Shown piece by piece: positions 11,041 to 22,000 of a stretch of DNA of 64,000 bases. Below the pieces are notes generated by a model that was not told the origin of the DNA, made no database searches, and worked only from the letters and a program-made list of their open reading frames with translations. The DNA is from Oidiodendron maius Zn (lineage: Eukaryota; Ascomycota; Leotiomycetes; Myxotrichaceae). The translations under genes and the position numbers were made by a program. The DNA is taken from contig KN832879.1 in assembly GCA_000827325.1 (NCBI GenBank), positions 496,001 to 560,000 on the forward strand, written 5' to 3'. How positions within the stretch are numbered: position 1 is the first letter of the stretch; each line of letters opens with the position of its first letter.

Positions 11041-13130
11041 TACCAATCCTATTCTGTATGTACCCGTTCTTATTGTAGATCCAAATTTGCAAGCTCAGAA
11101 GGCTGTAGAGGTATGTAGACGGCCAAGGTCGACGGATGGATTCCAGGAGTCATCCGACTATACATCCTATAAAAATCCATACTACGACGCTCCATCGAGG
11201 CAATTCTCTCGATAACTGTCATCTTCGCTAATCTTCCACCAGTTATATATATATTGCGGAAGACTTATTACCGGATGAGAAGATGGCGAGAATCCAGCAT
11301 CGCTAGTATCTCCCCGAATTTCCCTCTCAAAAGTAGTCAAAGTAACAAGACCACCTTTTATCTCTGGCCACAAACTTTAGACATGAGCTAGGAAGCGTCG
11401 ACAACTATATACAATGCCCCAAGAACTATGCCCAAGACCGACCTCGATCAGCCTTCATATTGAAGCGCGACACTATGGCTGGTTCCGGGGACATTGTGTT
11501 GTGAAGATGTTGCCAGAGAGCTACTCGATCAACAAGAGGACAGGACATAATGCCAGGAGAATAAATTAAAAGGGTTTGCAATGAGAATTTTTCTGAAGAA
11601 TGTATAACTTGTATTAGAGGCTAAATAGCGTGTATTTTGCACACTATGCTTGTGACATCAAACTTTTTGCACTGTTCACAAAGCGAGCAAGGAAGTGCCT
11701 CGATGCAGTGATGACTTCGCCTGCCCAACAGCACTATTTCTGTGAATATTGCATCATTATAGCAGATCCTAATATGCGCAAAGAATTACTGCTAAAAATC
11801 CATCTTTCAATTAAAAGTATCACGACTTTGACAAAAACTAACCTGGAACCTTCACCCCTTTTTTTGTCGCTTAATATTAGCGAGAACCTAAGAAATGGAT
11901 CATTCCGCTGCCCCTGCACACGCCGTATCCCTCGACATGAATAGCCAAGGTATAATCTAAATTGGCCATTCATTTTGGAGCTGCCGTCCCAGTCATAAAG
12001 TTTGATGACATCCTGTAAACAAAAACCTAACTTTGATTTCAGAAGTCATTCTACTGCCTGAGCATCCTCAGTAGTGTGAGAAGACTCGGCTACTTGAGAG
12101 GCCAGACCAGCTTCGTAGAACTAGATTACCAGCCAAAGTAGATAGGCCACATTAGATAGCCGAGGTTTGATAAGTATTTGTAGGAGCCTTAGAGAATGCT
12201 TGCATGCAGCTGGCACACCGAGGAGCGACCTCTCAGGAAGGAGGAACGCCTAGGAGGGTGGAGTCGCAGGGAAGATCTTCTTGAAAATGCATGATCTTTT
12301 TGCAACTCATGAAGGGGTGGCTTCGCAAAACAAATAATTAGAGGACCAACCAAGAGGCGGTGACATGGATACCTCCACGCTTTAGCGAAGCAGAGCATTG
12401 AGTACTTCTGTGGCTTGGGGAGTGTCAGACCAATGTCCGATGGAGTTGTGATATCGAGTTGGGTTCGGTAGACTTCGAAGAGAGCAATTGCAAAGCTCTT
12501 GTCATCGGCATTGCGCTTGTCACCCTTACCCATCTTTACCATGCCTCCATTTTTGTTGAGGCAGGCAACCCTGGAAGTCTCTACTAGGCACAGGCTAGAT
12601 ATAGCCCCAAAATATGTAAATAGGGTTAGGAAGGCAGGAAGGTAAAGGATGGGCAGAGGAAAGAACGCGCATTTGAAATAACTGGTTCTATATAACAGGC
12701 AAATGTGTAACAATCCCTTTTTTCTTTTTTGCAACAGGCGGCAAACCCTGTCCATTAGGAGATATCAAGTATGGCCCGACCACTAATGCCACTTAATAAA
12801 CCTTCGAACTTAGCATCGATTAGCTAGTTGCTCGGCCAGCATCCTTTCCACGCGTTTATAATTGCTCTGAGAACCTGTTCATAGACTAATATGTTAGGTG
12901 ACTACCAATTAGCTATCAAAAACTATACTTTAATCTTAACATATCTGAAACCCTCTCTTCAACTTCTTTCTTTTCGCGACCTACATGTATTTGTAATCAA
13001 GGTGCGCTTATACTGTAATTTTAGCAAAGCTCTAAGCCCGTTAGAGAAGATAAAACTTTAGCCCTTAAAGCATCCATTGTCTTGTTATTAACCAAATCAT
13101 TTTAGATATATATGCTCTTAATTCTTAGCA
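11041..13130. other. gene-poor stretch, nothing identified
   Basis: About 2 kb without a recognised gene. A 188-codon minus-strand frame (12189-12755) is the longest open frame. It has no motif I recognise and a basic, low-complexity C-terminus, so it is not called. From about 12900 onward the DNA becomes AT-rich with few CpG, like the RIP-damaged repeats that follow. Confidence 0.45.
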
Positions 13131-13438
13131 TATAGCAACTGCAATTATATAAAAGCTTTCCTAAATTTAGGCAGGTTATAAGTATTTAAGCCTGCTAACA
13201 TTTATCTTAAGTTAAGGTTCCCTCTCTTTATAAACCTCTTTAGTCTAGTACTTTATTTATAACTTACTTAAAGCCCTCTTCTAAACTTCTTTTCCTTTTA
13301 ATCTTCCTTCTAGCTATATCCTTTTTTATAGCTCTTTAGGATAAATAAATAACTTCTTCCTTATAACTAGAATCACTATCCTTTACTAGTGTCTCTTAGC
13401 TTCTAGCTGTTATTTCTTAGACCTCTCAAAACATCTTG
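13131..13438 (+). repeat. left inverted-repeat arm
   Basis: Reverse complement of 14341-14766 apart from an extra 115 bases in the right copy and scattered transitions. AT-rich, no coding potential. Confidence 0.8.
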
Positions 13439-13451
13439 GCCGCAATAACCA

Positions 13452-14242
13452 TTAGTCTAGTTCATCATCCAACTCCCCAGACTCCTCTACACTATTTTTT
13501 AATTCATTGTAGTTGTAGAGAATCTCATCTGCGCGTTTCATCTCTGCAACTAATGACATATCTTGGTCGTCAGAGTTCATGCCTCCGAAGTCAGCCTTAG
13601 TCAAGAAGCTGGGAATTTTCGCTGGAGAATCCAATTGCCTAGAATTTTTGCTAACGGTGTGCGAGCTTTCCGTCTATGATCGATACATGTGCTTCATAAA
13701 TGCGACTGTACGGAACTAATCTTTGTAGCAAAGCATACCTCTCATTGGTATACCAATCTTTTTCGTATCCTGGGCGATACCAGATACATTGGCAAGCAGC
13801 TGCGCCGCAGTTATTGCCTACGATGTATATCCAGTCAAATCGTTTTTAGCATCCACTTTCACATCATCTTTCGAAATAGGCAATGCTTTTATAAGCAAAT
13901 TTGTATGGAATTTCGTAATAACCTCAATAGCAGACCATATCTGCTTTAATACCCACGTATATTTGCCGGTTCTATTAAGAACACCAAATCCGTTTTTTAC
14001 GGGCGGCGATCCATGGATTAACAATATCCTGAACCTTTATCGACGCCATCAATAGCCGAAGGTCCTTTGTGCCTGCGAGTCCGAGGTATCTGGCCATTAT
14101 ACGGCCATTGTTAGCGAAGTCGTAGTCATTGGACCATCACCCCGTCAATTCCCCGAACCAACGCTTTGACCAGGAATTTGTCATCTCCATTCTGTTTCTG
14201 TGGAGAGGGCGAAGAGCCTGTGGCAGAATCGGAAGATGCCAT
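13452..14242 (-). pseudogene. unidentified gene remnant between the inverted arms
   Basis: A minus-strand coding-like stretch starts at an ATG at 14242 (MASSDSATGSSPSPQKQNGD, then DKFLVKALVRGIDGVMVQ). It continues in other frames with DYDFANNGRIMARYLGLAG, then WSAIEVITKFHTNLLIKALP, and ends near 13452 with MKRADEILYNYNELKNSVEE. A TAG follows NDLTGYTS where the same frame resumes as AITAAQLLANVSGIAQDTKK, as expected from a CAG-to-TAG change. I do not recognise the family; the N-terminus vaguely resembles fungal DNA-binding proteins that begin with a short K-F-L helix, but this is not a claim. Some breaks could be introns. Its base composition is clearly richer in GC than the arms, which suggests captured or interrupted host sequence. 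Confidence 0.45.
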
Positions 14243-14340
14243 GGTTTAAGAGGAAACTCCTGGATTTATATCGAGGCATTTCACTTGGTTAGTTTGGGTT
14301 AAACAGCGAGCTGATGGCGACTACGGCTAAGGTGTTTTAA

Positions 14341-14766
14341 GAGATCTATCAAACGAGAGCTAGGAGGCAAGAGACGCTAGTAAAAGATAGTGACTACAGT
14401 TATAAGAAGCTAATGATTTTAAATAGGTTATAAGTAAGGTACTAGCTTTAATACTCTTTAAACTATAGAGTTTAAATAAAGAAGCTACTTAAAAGATAAA
14501 AGACACTAATAAAGGATTATAACTATAGTTATAAGGAAGAAGTTATTTATTTATCCTAAAGAGCTATAAAAAAGGATATAGCTAGAAGGAAGATTAAAAG
14601 GAAAAGAAGTTTAGAAGAGGGCTTTAAGTAAGTTATAAATAAAGTACTAGACTAAAGAGGTTTATAAAGAGAGGGAACCTTAACTTAAAATAAACGTTAG
14701 AGGGTTTAAATACTTATAACCTGCCTAAATTTAGGAAAGCTTTTATATGACTGCAGTCGCCACAGC
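14341..14766 (-). repeat. right inverted-repeat arm
   Basis: Reverse complement of the left arm, with about 115 additional bases at about 14400-14515. Its outer edge meets the first SNF2-like codons. Confidence 0.8.
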
Positions 14767-15235
14767 TGCAGTACTTCTCATCGCAGCTAACATTACGCCA
14801 ATGGTACGGCAGCAAGCACAGCATTCGCGATCTCTCGCGCCAGAAAATCCTTATTAGCGCCTACAGTGAAGCACTGCTACAGTATCTGGACGAACTGGAC
14901 CCTAGCAACCCGCATACGGCCAGAGTGGTCATCTTGACATCGTTCTCGACGTGGCGGCAGCGGTCCTTGAAGAAGAACAAGGCTGCGGAGGAGAGTTACC
15001 CGGGCAAAGGCGAAGAAGAAACCGGAGGCGAAGAAGATACCGGAGTCGATATTAATAACGAGGCCGAAGAAGAGGCTGATCTGTGCGATGACTATACATC
15101 AGTTTTTAGTGGTCCCTTTGCTAGAATCATCTGCGACGAAACCCCCTATGACAAGAATCACCAAACCAGTACTGCGATTTTGGTGAAAAAATTACAATGC
15201 AGAGTGGCATGGTAATTACGGCGCCACTAATTTCC
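14751..15235 (+). pseudogene. SNF2-family helicase fragment
   Basis: Plus-strand translation reads LQYFSSQLTLRQWYGSKHSI, then RDLSRQK, later LLQYLDELDPSNPHTARVVI and LTSFSTWRQRSL. An acidic insert follows, then FARIICDETPYDKN and TSTAILVKKLQCRVAW. This is the order found in the SNF2 N-terminal ATPase lobe: the Y-G-S segment, V-V-L-T-S-Y-x-T-W, the motif II box, then motif III. Motif II reads I-C-D-E-T-P rather than I-C-D-E-A-H/G-H. The frame stops after VAW (15213-15215), just before a motif III-like VITAPLIS in another frame. There is no start, no motif I and no C-terminal lobe, so this is a truncated relic. It begins exactly where the inverted-repeat arm ends, implying that the element broke it or that recombination joined them. 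Confidence 0.68.
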
Positions 15236-16221
15236 TGCTTCCCACGGTTGTCGTAGTACTCCCAGTCGTACCGATTAATGACAATAACGCCCTCCGCAGC
15301 CGTTTCCTCCTCTTTAACTTTATTACCACTCTCAAATTTGTAAGGAGATCCGAAGACGCGGAGAATTTTGTCAATTTCTACCTCTGCGTCGAGGTCGGAA
15401 TGGGATATGCGCAGACGCTACCCGTGCCTTTTTGGAGAAGCTGGAAAGCGTTCCAGGTTCCGTTCTTGCATGGACATTGTGTTGAAGTTTTTTGAACCTT
15501 AACTGTTCCGCCAACGAGCATGCCTACAGAGGTGGGGAATTCCTGTATTGGGCTTGAAGCACCCTTATCAGATGTTATGGAGTTCGCCATAGCAGAGGCA
15601 TTCCGATGTGACGGTAAATTGAGAGTAGACTTGTGGTTTGGTCGTCATTTCTAGGAGAGCATCGAGATGTTAATGGAAGCAAGGAACAAAATGTACAGTA
15701 CAGCACGCTGACTGTACTAAGAATGGAACGTTATATGCGGTGCCTTGAAGCTGTATATGAGATTCCACGAAGCAGGACTGGGAGCCTGACTATACACAAT
15801 GATCTTATAAACTAACTACTCTTCCACGGCAGCGGGGTAGCAGCTCTAGGAAGCTCCTGGCCGCCTGGATATACCCTGTAACAATGGCAGAAAGTTGGTT
15901 GTATGCATGACTGGAAGGGTAATACTGGTTATCGTATGAGGTAAACTCCTTCTCGAAAAGTTTGTCTGGGGGACATTGATATCTCTAGCCAATCTATGGA
16001 CTTATATCGTATCTTCAGTCCTCTATTATTCACTAGATACTGGCGCATTAAGCTGTGGAACCATCGGACATGCCCGACGAGGCGCAGTATGAACAAAGTA
16101 TGACTCTTCATATTTATTGCCATTTCTGGAGATGGTTGATTGGATATAAGAAATCAATTATGAGACACTTGCACGCGAAATACCAATATGCTGCTTATCT
16201 GTTGCACGTTCACTCAATGGT
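15236..16221. other. intergenic, no confident gene
   Basis: A minus-strand frame running from about 15400 down to about 15130 (starting near RISHSDLDAEVEIDKILRVF) is open and has a natural-looking composition. It overlaps the SNF2 relic antisense and I recognise no family. The frame at 15378-15590 on the same strand is offset from it. The rest shows nothing. Confidence 0.4.
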
Positions 16222-16692
16222 TTATTCGTCTCCCGGATTTCCACCTTCCAAGAACTTGAAGAAAGTTAATTCATTCCCATCATTATCTTTGACCGTAAAC
16301 TGTCTATACCCCCAAACCTCATCTTTAATCGGATGTACGAACTCTATTGCCCCACGGGCTCGCAGGTGATCATGGTATTCATCCAGCTGCTTAGTTCCCA
16401 TAGCGATCATCGCCTTTGAAGGGCGGAAATCGTCAGGTGGGCATTTATGAAAGTATATATTGGCCTCTGCTTTCTTTCCTATGAAGACGGAGCAGAAGGT
16501 TGGCTCCGCTGCATCCTCTGGATAAAGCCCTCCGACTATAAAACTCAGTTCGTCGGCGTAGAATTTGGCCGTGGCCTCGATGGAGCGGGAGGAGAACTGG
16601 GGGATAATTTTCCAAGCTGAACGAACTATTTCCCCCATTATTTGGTTGACTGTTAATGGAGTAGAATCTTTCACAAGACCAGAATCACACAT
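16222..16692 (-). CDS. VOC-superfamily (glyoxalase-fold) protein
   Basis: A single exon encodes 156 residues. It shows the paired beta-alpha-beta-beta-beta pattern of the vicinal-oxygen-chelate fold: VRSAWKIIPQFSSRSIEATA begins the first unit, and the second ends with GYRQFTVKDNDGNELTFFKF, the usual closing strand with the conserved Glu. Members include glyoxalase I, bleomycin-resistance proteins and extradiol dioxygenases, and many fungal ones have no known substrate. The single-domain size suggests it works as a dimer. No signal peptide. It lies head to head with the GFA-domain gene over 381 bases, so the two may share a promoter. The ATG at 16692 gives an 18-residue extension before a second ATG (MGEIVRSAW), and either may be used. 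Confidence 0.85.
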   Translation of the reverse strand: MCDSGLVKDSTPLTVNQIMGEIVRSAWKIIPQFSSRSIEATAKFYADELSFIVGGLYPEDAAEPTFCSVFIGKKAEANIYFHKCPPDDFRPSKAMIAMGTKQLDEYHDHLRARGAIEFVHPIKDEVWGYRQFTVKDNDGNELTFFKFLEGGNPGDE

Positions 16693-17073
16693 ACTAGTGT
16701 ATATATATAGATGATAACGGCGGCTTGGCAGTTGCAGCGCCTTCTTAGCGCTATGTTGCCTGGTTGCCCCGCACCTGGTGCCTGGACTCCCGCACTGTAG
16801 ATGCGCGGGGCCATTGGGGATCGGCTGAATTAGGGGGTGACATTGGCCACGACAGCCCGCAGGTTTAGATCGCTTTAAACTTGATAGTAGACTTACAGTA
16901 TCTTATGATTGTCCCCGCACTTCGAGTGACTCAACACAGCTCAGAGTTGGCAAGACCGGACCAACTAATATGGCAATTATAAATCCAGTTCAACTGCGAT
17001 ATAAGGCCGAAAATGGCCCTACGAGGCATTCATTCTTCATTTTGTCCAACCCTCTACCCCTACATTTGACGCT
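16693..17073. other. divergent promoter region between VOC and GFA genes
   Basis: 381 bases between two start codons on opposite strands. Contains a CpG-containing, GC-rich patch (about 16720-16860) and no ORF of note. A shared regulatory region is possible. Confidence 0.5.
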
Positions 17074-17661
17074 ATGGCTACGAATACCTCACTCACCAAC
17101 ACCCCAACTCGGCGCCTCTATCATGGGTCTTGCCATTGCGGGAATATTTCATACGCCGTATATCTCACTCTCCCACCGGTCGTCTCTCCCGACCCACCTT
17201 TAAACTCGACCATCCGTATCTACAAGTGCAATTGCTCCACCTGCACCAAGATGTCCCTCTTCCATGTGCGCCTCATCGATGCGCCCAGTGACTTCATGCT
17301 CCTCAGCCCTCTGGACCTTACCGCGGGCGGTCTCAAAGATTATCAATGCTACATCAAGAATGCGCACTGGTTCTTCTGTGGCACTTGCGGGGTCAGGTGC
17401 TTCACGATTGCTGGCGAGGGAGAGTTGAAGGTGGTAGAGATTGAGGGGGAGAAGAAGCAGGCCTGGATGCTGAAGAGAGAGGGCTGGGATGAGGAGCATG
17501 GCATGAGCTATTTCAGTCTGAATGCAGCCACTTTGGAACCAGATCAGGAAGGTTTCAACCTTAAGGAATGGACCGAGAAGGGGTGGATTGCTTATTGCGA
17601 TTCTAAAGACGATGTAGGAGAGTTCAGATTGGGCGAACCGCACAATGGAGGAATGTATTGA
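17074..17661 (+). CDS. GFA/CENP-V domain zinc protein
   Basis: A single exon of 195 codons encodes a protein of the GFA family (glutathione-dependent formaldehyde-activating enzyme / CENP-V, Mss4-like fold). The zinc ligands are all in place: GSCHCGNISY near residue 19, CNCSTCTKM near residue 49, and CGTCGVRCF near residue 99. Bacterial Gfa was proposed to catalyse S-hydroxymethylglutathione formation, but most fungal paralogues have no assigned substrate, so only the domain is claimed. It is probably cytosolic, as no signal peptide is seen. The C-terminal tail after residue 150 is typical in length for fungal members. It is divergent from the VOC gene. Confidence 0.9.
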   Translation: MATNTSLTNTPTRRLYHGSCHCGNISYAVYLTLPPVVSPDPPLNSTIRIYKCNCSTCTKMSLFHVRLIDAPSDFMLLSPLDLTAGGLKDYQCYIKNAHWFFCGTCGVRCFTIAGEGELKVVEIEGEKKQAWMLKREGWDEEHGMSYFSLNAATLEPDQEGFNLKEWTEKGWIAYCDSKDDVGEFRLGEPHNGGMY

Positions 17662-17968
17662 ATGGTACGCAGTTGCACAGTGGGCGGAGGTATTCAACAT
17701 AGTAGGGAAAGAATTCATCGAGATTCAACATTGAGAGGTGTACTATTTCACAACAGCACTGCTGTCTAAAAAGCACACGTGGAAGATAGGACATGATATT
17801 TAATGTACCGCTTGATGAGTGTGGAAACGCCTACCCGTATGCATGCAAGGATCCAGAAGATCTTCATAGCAACCGCACCACAGCTCAAACAACCAGATGT
17901 ATGTAACGCCGTCGCCTGAATGCCGATAACCCTATTACTCGTATCATATTAATTCCCTTTCTGTTTCA
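17662..17968. other. intergenic between convergent genes
   Basis: Holds the 3' ends of the GFA gene (plus) and the membrane-protein gene (minus). Nothing else seen. Confidence 0.5.
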
Positions 17969-18600
17969 TTAGAGCCGTATGTTGACTTCCACACATGGCA
18001 GTCTCCATTCCCGCCGCCCCAGGAGACTTCTTAGCCACTCCACTCCCAGGCCAGTCCACTCTGCACGCAGCACCATCTGGCGCTTCGCCTCTTCGAGTGC
18101 CGTGCCCGCTAGTGCGAGGGCAGTATTATTCAGAGCGCCAGCGTATATTGACACCTGGCTTAGGGTCTGGTTCGTCAGATTGGAGTGGTTGAAGAAATCG
18201 GATAAGATGCTCTGCTGTGGTCGCGGCTCAAACCAGTTGTTGCTGAAATCGAAGAAGCACTGGTCCGACCAGTAGCAGGATGATGCGAAGAGAATGAGAA
18301 GTAGAAAAGAGCAGTAGACGCATGGCCGGTTGAGGAAGTATGTGCAGACGAAGAAGAGGAAGATGAAGATTGGGGAGGCGTTAGTCGGAATGAAGAGGAG
18401 GGGCAGCCAGCTAGAAGGAACGTTAGCACTCGTGCTATATTTAAATTTGATGCGTCGTTATGTACCTCCGGAGGCAGAACATCTTTGTGTTGCCGATTTG
18501 GTGATCTGCCCAGTTCTGTCGAGATTATCTGCAGAAGTGGCATGCAGTATAGTAGAAGTAGGAGGGTGCCACAGGAATGCGGTAAGACGGTCGGCAACAA
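17969..18600 (-). CDS. small membrane protein, 5' structure uncertain
   Basis: The clear part is a minus-strand frame at 17969-18410 containing SPIFIFLFFVCTYF and CSFLLLILFASSCYW, probably two membrane segments. A polar region with N-glycosylation sites (NHS, NLT, NQT) and a helical tail to NIRL follow. Two models fit the 5' end. In the first, a 17-base exon at 18466-18482 (MFCLRS) is joined across a good 55-base GT-AG intron, giving 152 residues. In the second, translation starts further up: the frame at 18414-18600 (LLLLLYCMPLLQIIS, then NLNIARVLTFLLAG) also looks membrane-coding and ends one base out of phase exactly where the other begins. The second case implies a frameshift or a missed exon. 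I do not recognise the family. Confidence 0.5.
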
Positions 18601-19041
18601 GATGGCACTGATAAATGTTCTTTACCGGTCAGTACTGGATTCTAATTCCTGTGGCGATGGAGAGTTTGTGATACCCTTTAAAGCGCTAGGAGCGTCAGGA
18701 CAAGAACAGGATAATCATGGCGGATAAATAGTTTTTCCGGGGATGATGTGCTAACCTGACACAGTTAGGGCCCGCTGGTAATAACTCGCCAGGTGCAGCT
18801 TTCAAAGTGAGATGACAATTTCAAACACGTTCTTGTATTTCCATCTCTTCTACCCAACCCCCTTCTTCTTCAACACCGTCACTGTAATCATTGTTCTCTT
18901 TGCATATCTGCAGAGCAAGAGCTATTAATTTGTACCGGTTTCATCCCTCCTTTTTGTTCTCAGAACAGAGTACCGCAACCTTCTGATTTTGATCAATTCA
19001 AAGCTTCCCTTGCACCTCTGGTGCGCGTCAACCTCTCAGTC
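18601..19041. other. promoter region of the EDC4-like gene
   Basis: Upstream of a conserved gene. Pyrimidine-rich patches (CTCTTCT, CCCTTCC and similar) at about 18840-18900 and 18940-18960 are typical of well expressed fungal promoters. No further site was assigned. Confidence 0.45.
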
Positions 19042-22000
19042 ATGTCTGGATATCCTGGTGGCTCCGGTGAGGCTAACGGTTTGGATTCTCTCTTTGCTCA
19101 GCTGCGAAACCAGCAGAACAAACCCATGAACCTCGAACCCAGCTATGGTTACTACAATAATCCGAGCTACCGCCAGCCTTCGCAGTCGCAACTAGCTCAA
19201 CATCTACCTCCTGGCTTTAACCAACCTTCGGTCTCCTCTGCGGTCTCTACCCCTCCGGTTAGCAATCAACCACCACACCATCCATCTGCAGTCATGAGCC
19301 CCGTTGATACTCCTCCTTCGCAAACATATTCTGCAAGTGGCATCACCGCCAACACTGATCGCACATCAACACTGCTGAATCTTCTGAAGTTCAGCGAGCC
19401 CTCACCCGCTTCTGCAAAACCATCAGCTCCCATCGGTACCCCACACTCTCAATCGCGTGAGGCACCTCTCGACTTTTCTGTTGCTCCTCAGCCAAGCATC
19501 CAAAGCCCAGGACATGGTAGCAATGATCTCCTGGCTACCCTAATGGGAACGGTTCCATCCAAGCCGCAACAGCCAGTGGCTCCACAATCATCCAAGACTG
19601 GCTTCGGTACTGTTTCGAGCCCTCCGTCTGCTGATACCCAATCTTTCCTCCTTCAGTTATTGAACCAACCCAAGCCTGCACAGTACGACACTGCACAACA
19701 GCTCACGCCGGCCAAGGGCTTTGCTTCTCCCAGCAAGAATAACTCTCATGCTGATGCCGGTGATATTGTACAGGCCCAGGAGGATGCCACCGTCGATATG
19801 AACTCGATGGGCCAGGCCGCAGCTGAGAGTCGGTTGGATGCACGACCCGCAAAGGACAGTAGGGACAACACGAGAGAGTCAACTCCTCATCAAGGTCTGT
19901 TCACCTATGTCAATCCATTTGAGCAGCTATCTGCATCATCTCCCCGCAATCGCACTCCGAAAATCGCCTCCGGTCCCCCATCTGCTGTACCACCTGTGCA
20001 AATCTTGAAGCGTGAGAGTGCAGATAGTAAGCAGAAGAGCGATGCACAATACACGCCTTCAACTAGTGCATCTTCACTGCGAAAGCTTGATCCCGTCTCT
20101 CAAGTCTCTTCCTCTACACCCACACCCCTTCCAGATGGTCGCACTCCACTCGAGGCCTTAATTGGAATTGGCGCACCTGCCCCAGCTCCCGCGGACAAAG
20201 AGACGGTTTCCGACGCCCTCAGTGGCATTGGCAATGAGGTAGATAGGCAAGCCCAAGAAGCTATTGCTCAGGCTGAGAAAGACGAGTCTCAGGCCGAGAT
20301 CCAGAAGAATTTGGAGGATATGCTGAATGCCAAATCTGAACAGGAGTTCATGGAGTCGGCTCAATTCGCTGCTACGGTCATTCAGAAGGAGCTTGAGAAG
20401 AGCGATGGGCAGAGTGCGCTTGATATTCTTCCAAAAGAAGTTGCCGAGGCTGTCAAAGAAGTGGTTGACGACGCCGCTCATGGTCACATTGCCGATAGCT
20501 GGGAGAGTGCAGAGGCAGAAGACAGTCCTACGAAGGAAGATGAGAGCGTCGTTAAGGTCTATAACTTCCCAATGAAGCCCTGGACTTCTATCACGATCAA
20601 GGAATCTGTGGAACCACGTCCCGAATTCCGCGAAGAAGCTGTGATGGATATCGCTCGTCTGAAGAAGGACTTCGACCATATCGACCGAACACTTGTCACC
20701 GCATCCAGCAACTTCATCGTATATGGTATGTCTAAGAACGGTGGATTCCGTATCATTAGACAGGAAGATGGCAAGGATACAAGAATGTTCACTGAGACCC
20801 ATGATCGCATCTTCAATGTCATCACTGCCGTTGCTGCAAGCGACCTCAAGGAAACAATCATTGGTACTGGTATCAGCGGCACCGTTTATTGGACTGTCAT
20901 TAAGGATGGCGAGGGAGACTACATCGAAGATGATAACCTCGAAATGCACGGCTTTGCAATGCCTCCAACGCAGTCTCATGACAGCGAGTCACCTGGAGGG
21001 GTCCTGAAAACCCGTGCGAGGAAGAGTGCGAGCCATCCAAATTTCTTCGCCGTAGGTCGTGGAAAGTATATCCACATTATCTGGCCATCTGTCGTTATGA
21101 AGTCTTTTCTGAAAGATGGAAAGGACCGTGTCGTTGACACGGAGAGATATCTGGCCGAGCACTCTTTAAAAGTCAATACAGGCAAGGCCGGTAAAGATTT
21201 TGCGTTTAGTGAGGATGATACCATCATTGTCTCCCTTGACAAGGCTGGACGAGTCAAGTTCTGGGATGTTCGCCATCTTGCGGAAACTGACAGCAGCGGT
21301 AATCCTCACCCTATCCACACCCGACCTATGGAGATCAAGGAGCCTATCATCACATACACTACTACTCCACCGACTGAGAAATCGTGGCCTACGTCAGTCT
21401 TGTTTGTGGACAAGCTTCGCCCTTATCAAAAGGGCGGTGCTCTGAGATATCTGCTTGTAGGAATGAAGCAGAACCATACTTTGCAGCTGTGGGACCTTGC
21501 TCTTGGGAAGCCAGTGCAGGAGATCAACCTACCACATAGCCAGGATTCGGATGCTGTCTGCAGTGTTCTCTACGATGCTGCCACGGGCATGATCATTGTT
21601 GGCCATCCAACTCGCAACTCCATCTACTTCCTCCACCTATCTGCGCCCAGATACTACCTACCGAAGAGTCTCAACCAAGCAGAGTTTATGCTGAAGCTCG
21701 CTAATGACGGGCCGGCATTTCCGAAGCCGGAATCTACTGCAGTCGTTAGCGGTATGCGTGAATACTCCCTTGATAATAAAGGCTCTCTTCGAAGTCTGGA
21801 CCTACTATCATCTCCAACTTCGGCCACTAGTGGTGGTGACACGCCGCCTCTCTTCGAGTTGTATGCAATGCACTCCAAGGGTGTGACGTGCCTCGCTATT
21901 AGACAGCCAGACCTTGGCTGGTCCTCTGATAATAAGGTCCTCCGTCCAATGGATGCCGCCAAGGTTGGCACAATCACCATTGAGAGCATCAAAGAGATCC

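Larger units (their letters stand above)
13131..14766. mobile_element. inverted-repeat element (non-autonomous TIR type?)
   Basis: Two long arms are reverse complements of one another: left about 13131-13438, right about 14341-14766. They match almost base for base from AAAGCTTTCCTAAATTTAGG at the outer end to ATAAATAACTTCTTCC. At the outer tips the differences are all C/T or G/A changes, consistent with RIP. The right arm has about 115 extra bases (about 14400-14515) missing from the left, probably a later insertion or a deletion. The 0.9 kb between the arms encodes no transposase I can see but holds a gene remnant on the minus strand. The layout suits a non-autonomous DNA transposon that captured host DNA, or two solo repeats inserted in opposite directions. 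No clear target-site duplication was found, so the exact ends are uncertain. Confidence 0.62.

Noticed and set aside
12189-12755. A 188-codon minus-strand frame.
   Set aside because: No recognisable domain, no upstream or downstream exon, basic low-complexity end. It may be chance in a decayed zone.
15130-15590. Minus-strand frames that could be a gene (RISHSDLDAEVEIDKILRVF and on).
   Set aside because: They overlap the SNF2 relic antisense, shift frame without a good intron and match no family I know.
20158-20979. A 273-codon minus-strand open frame.
   Set aside because: It is antisense to the EDC4-like coding sequence, has no motif, and arises from the codon bias of the real gene.
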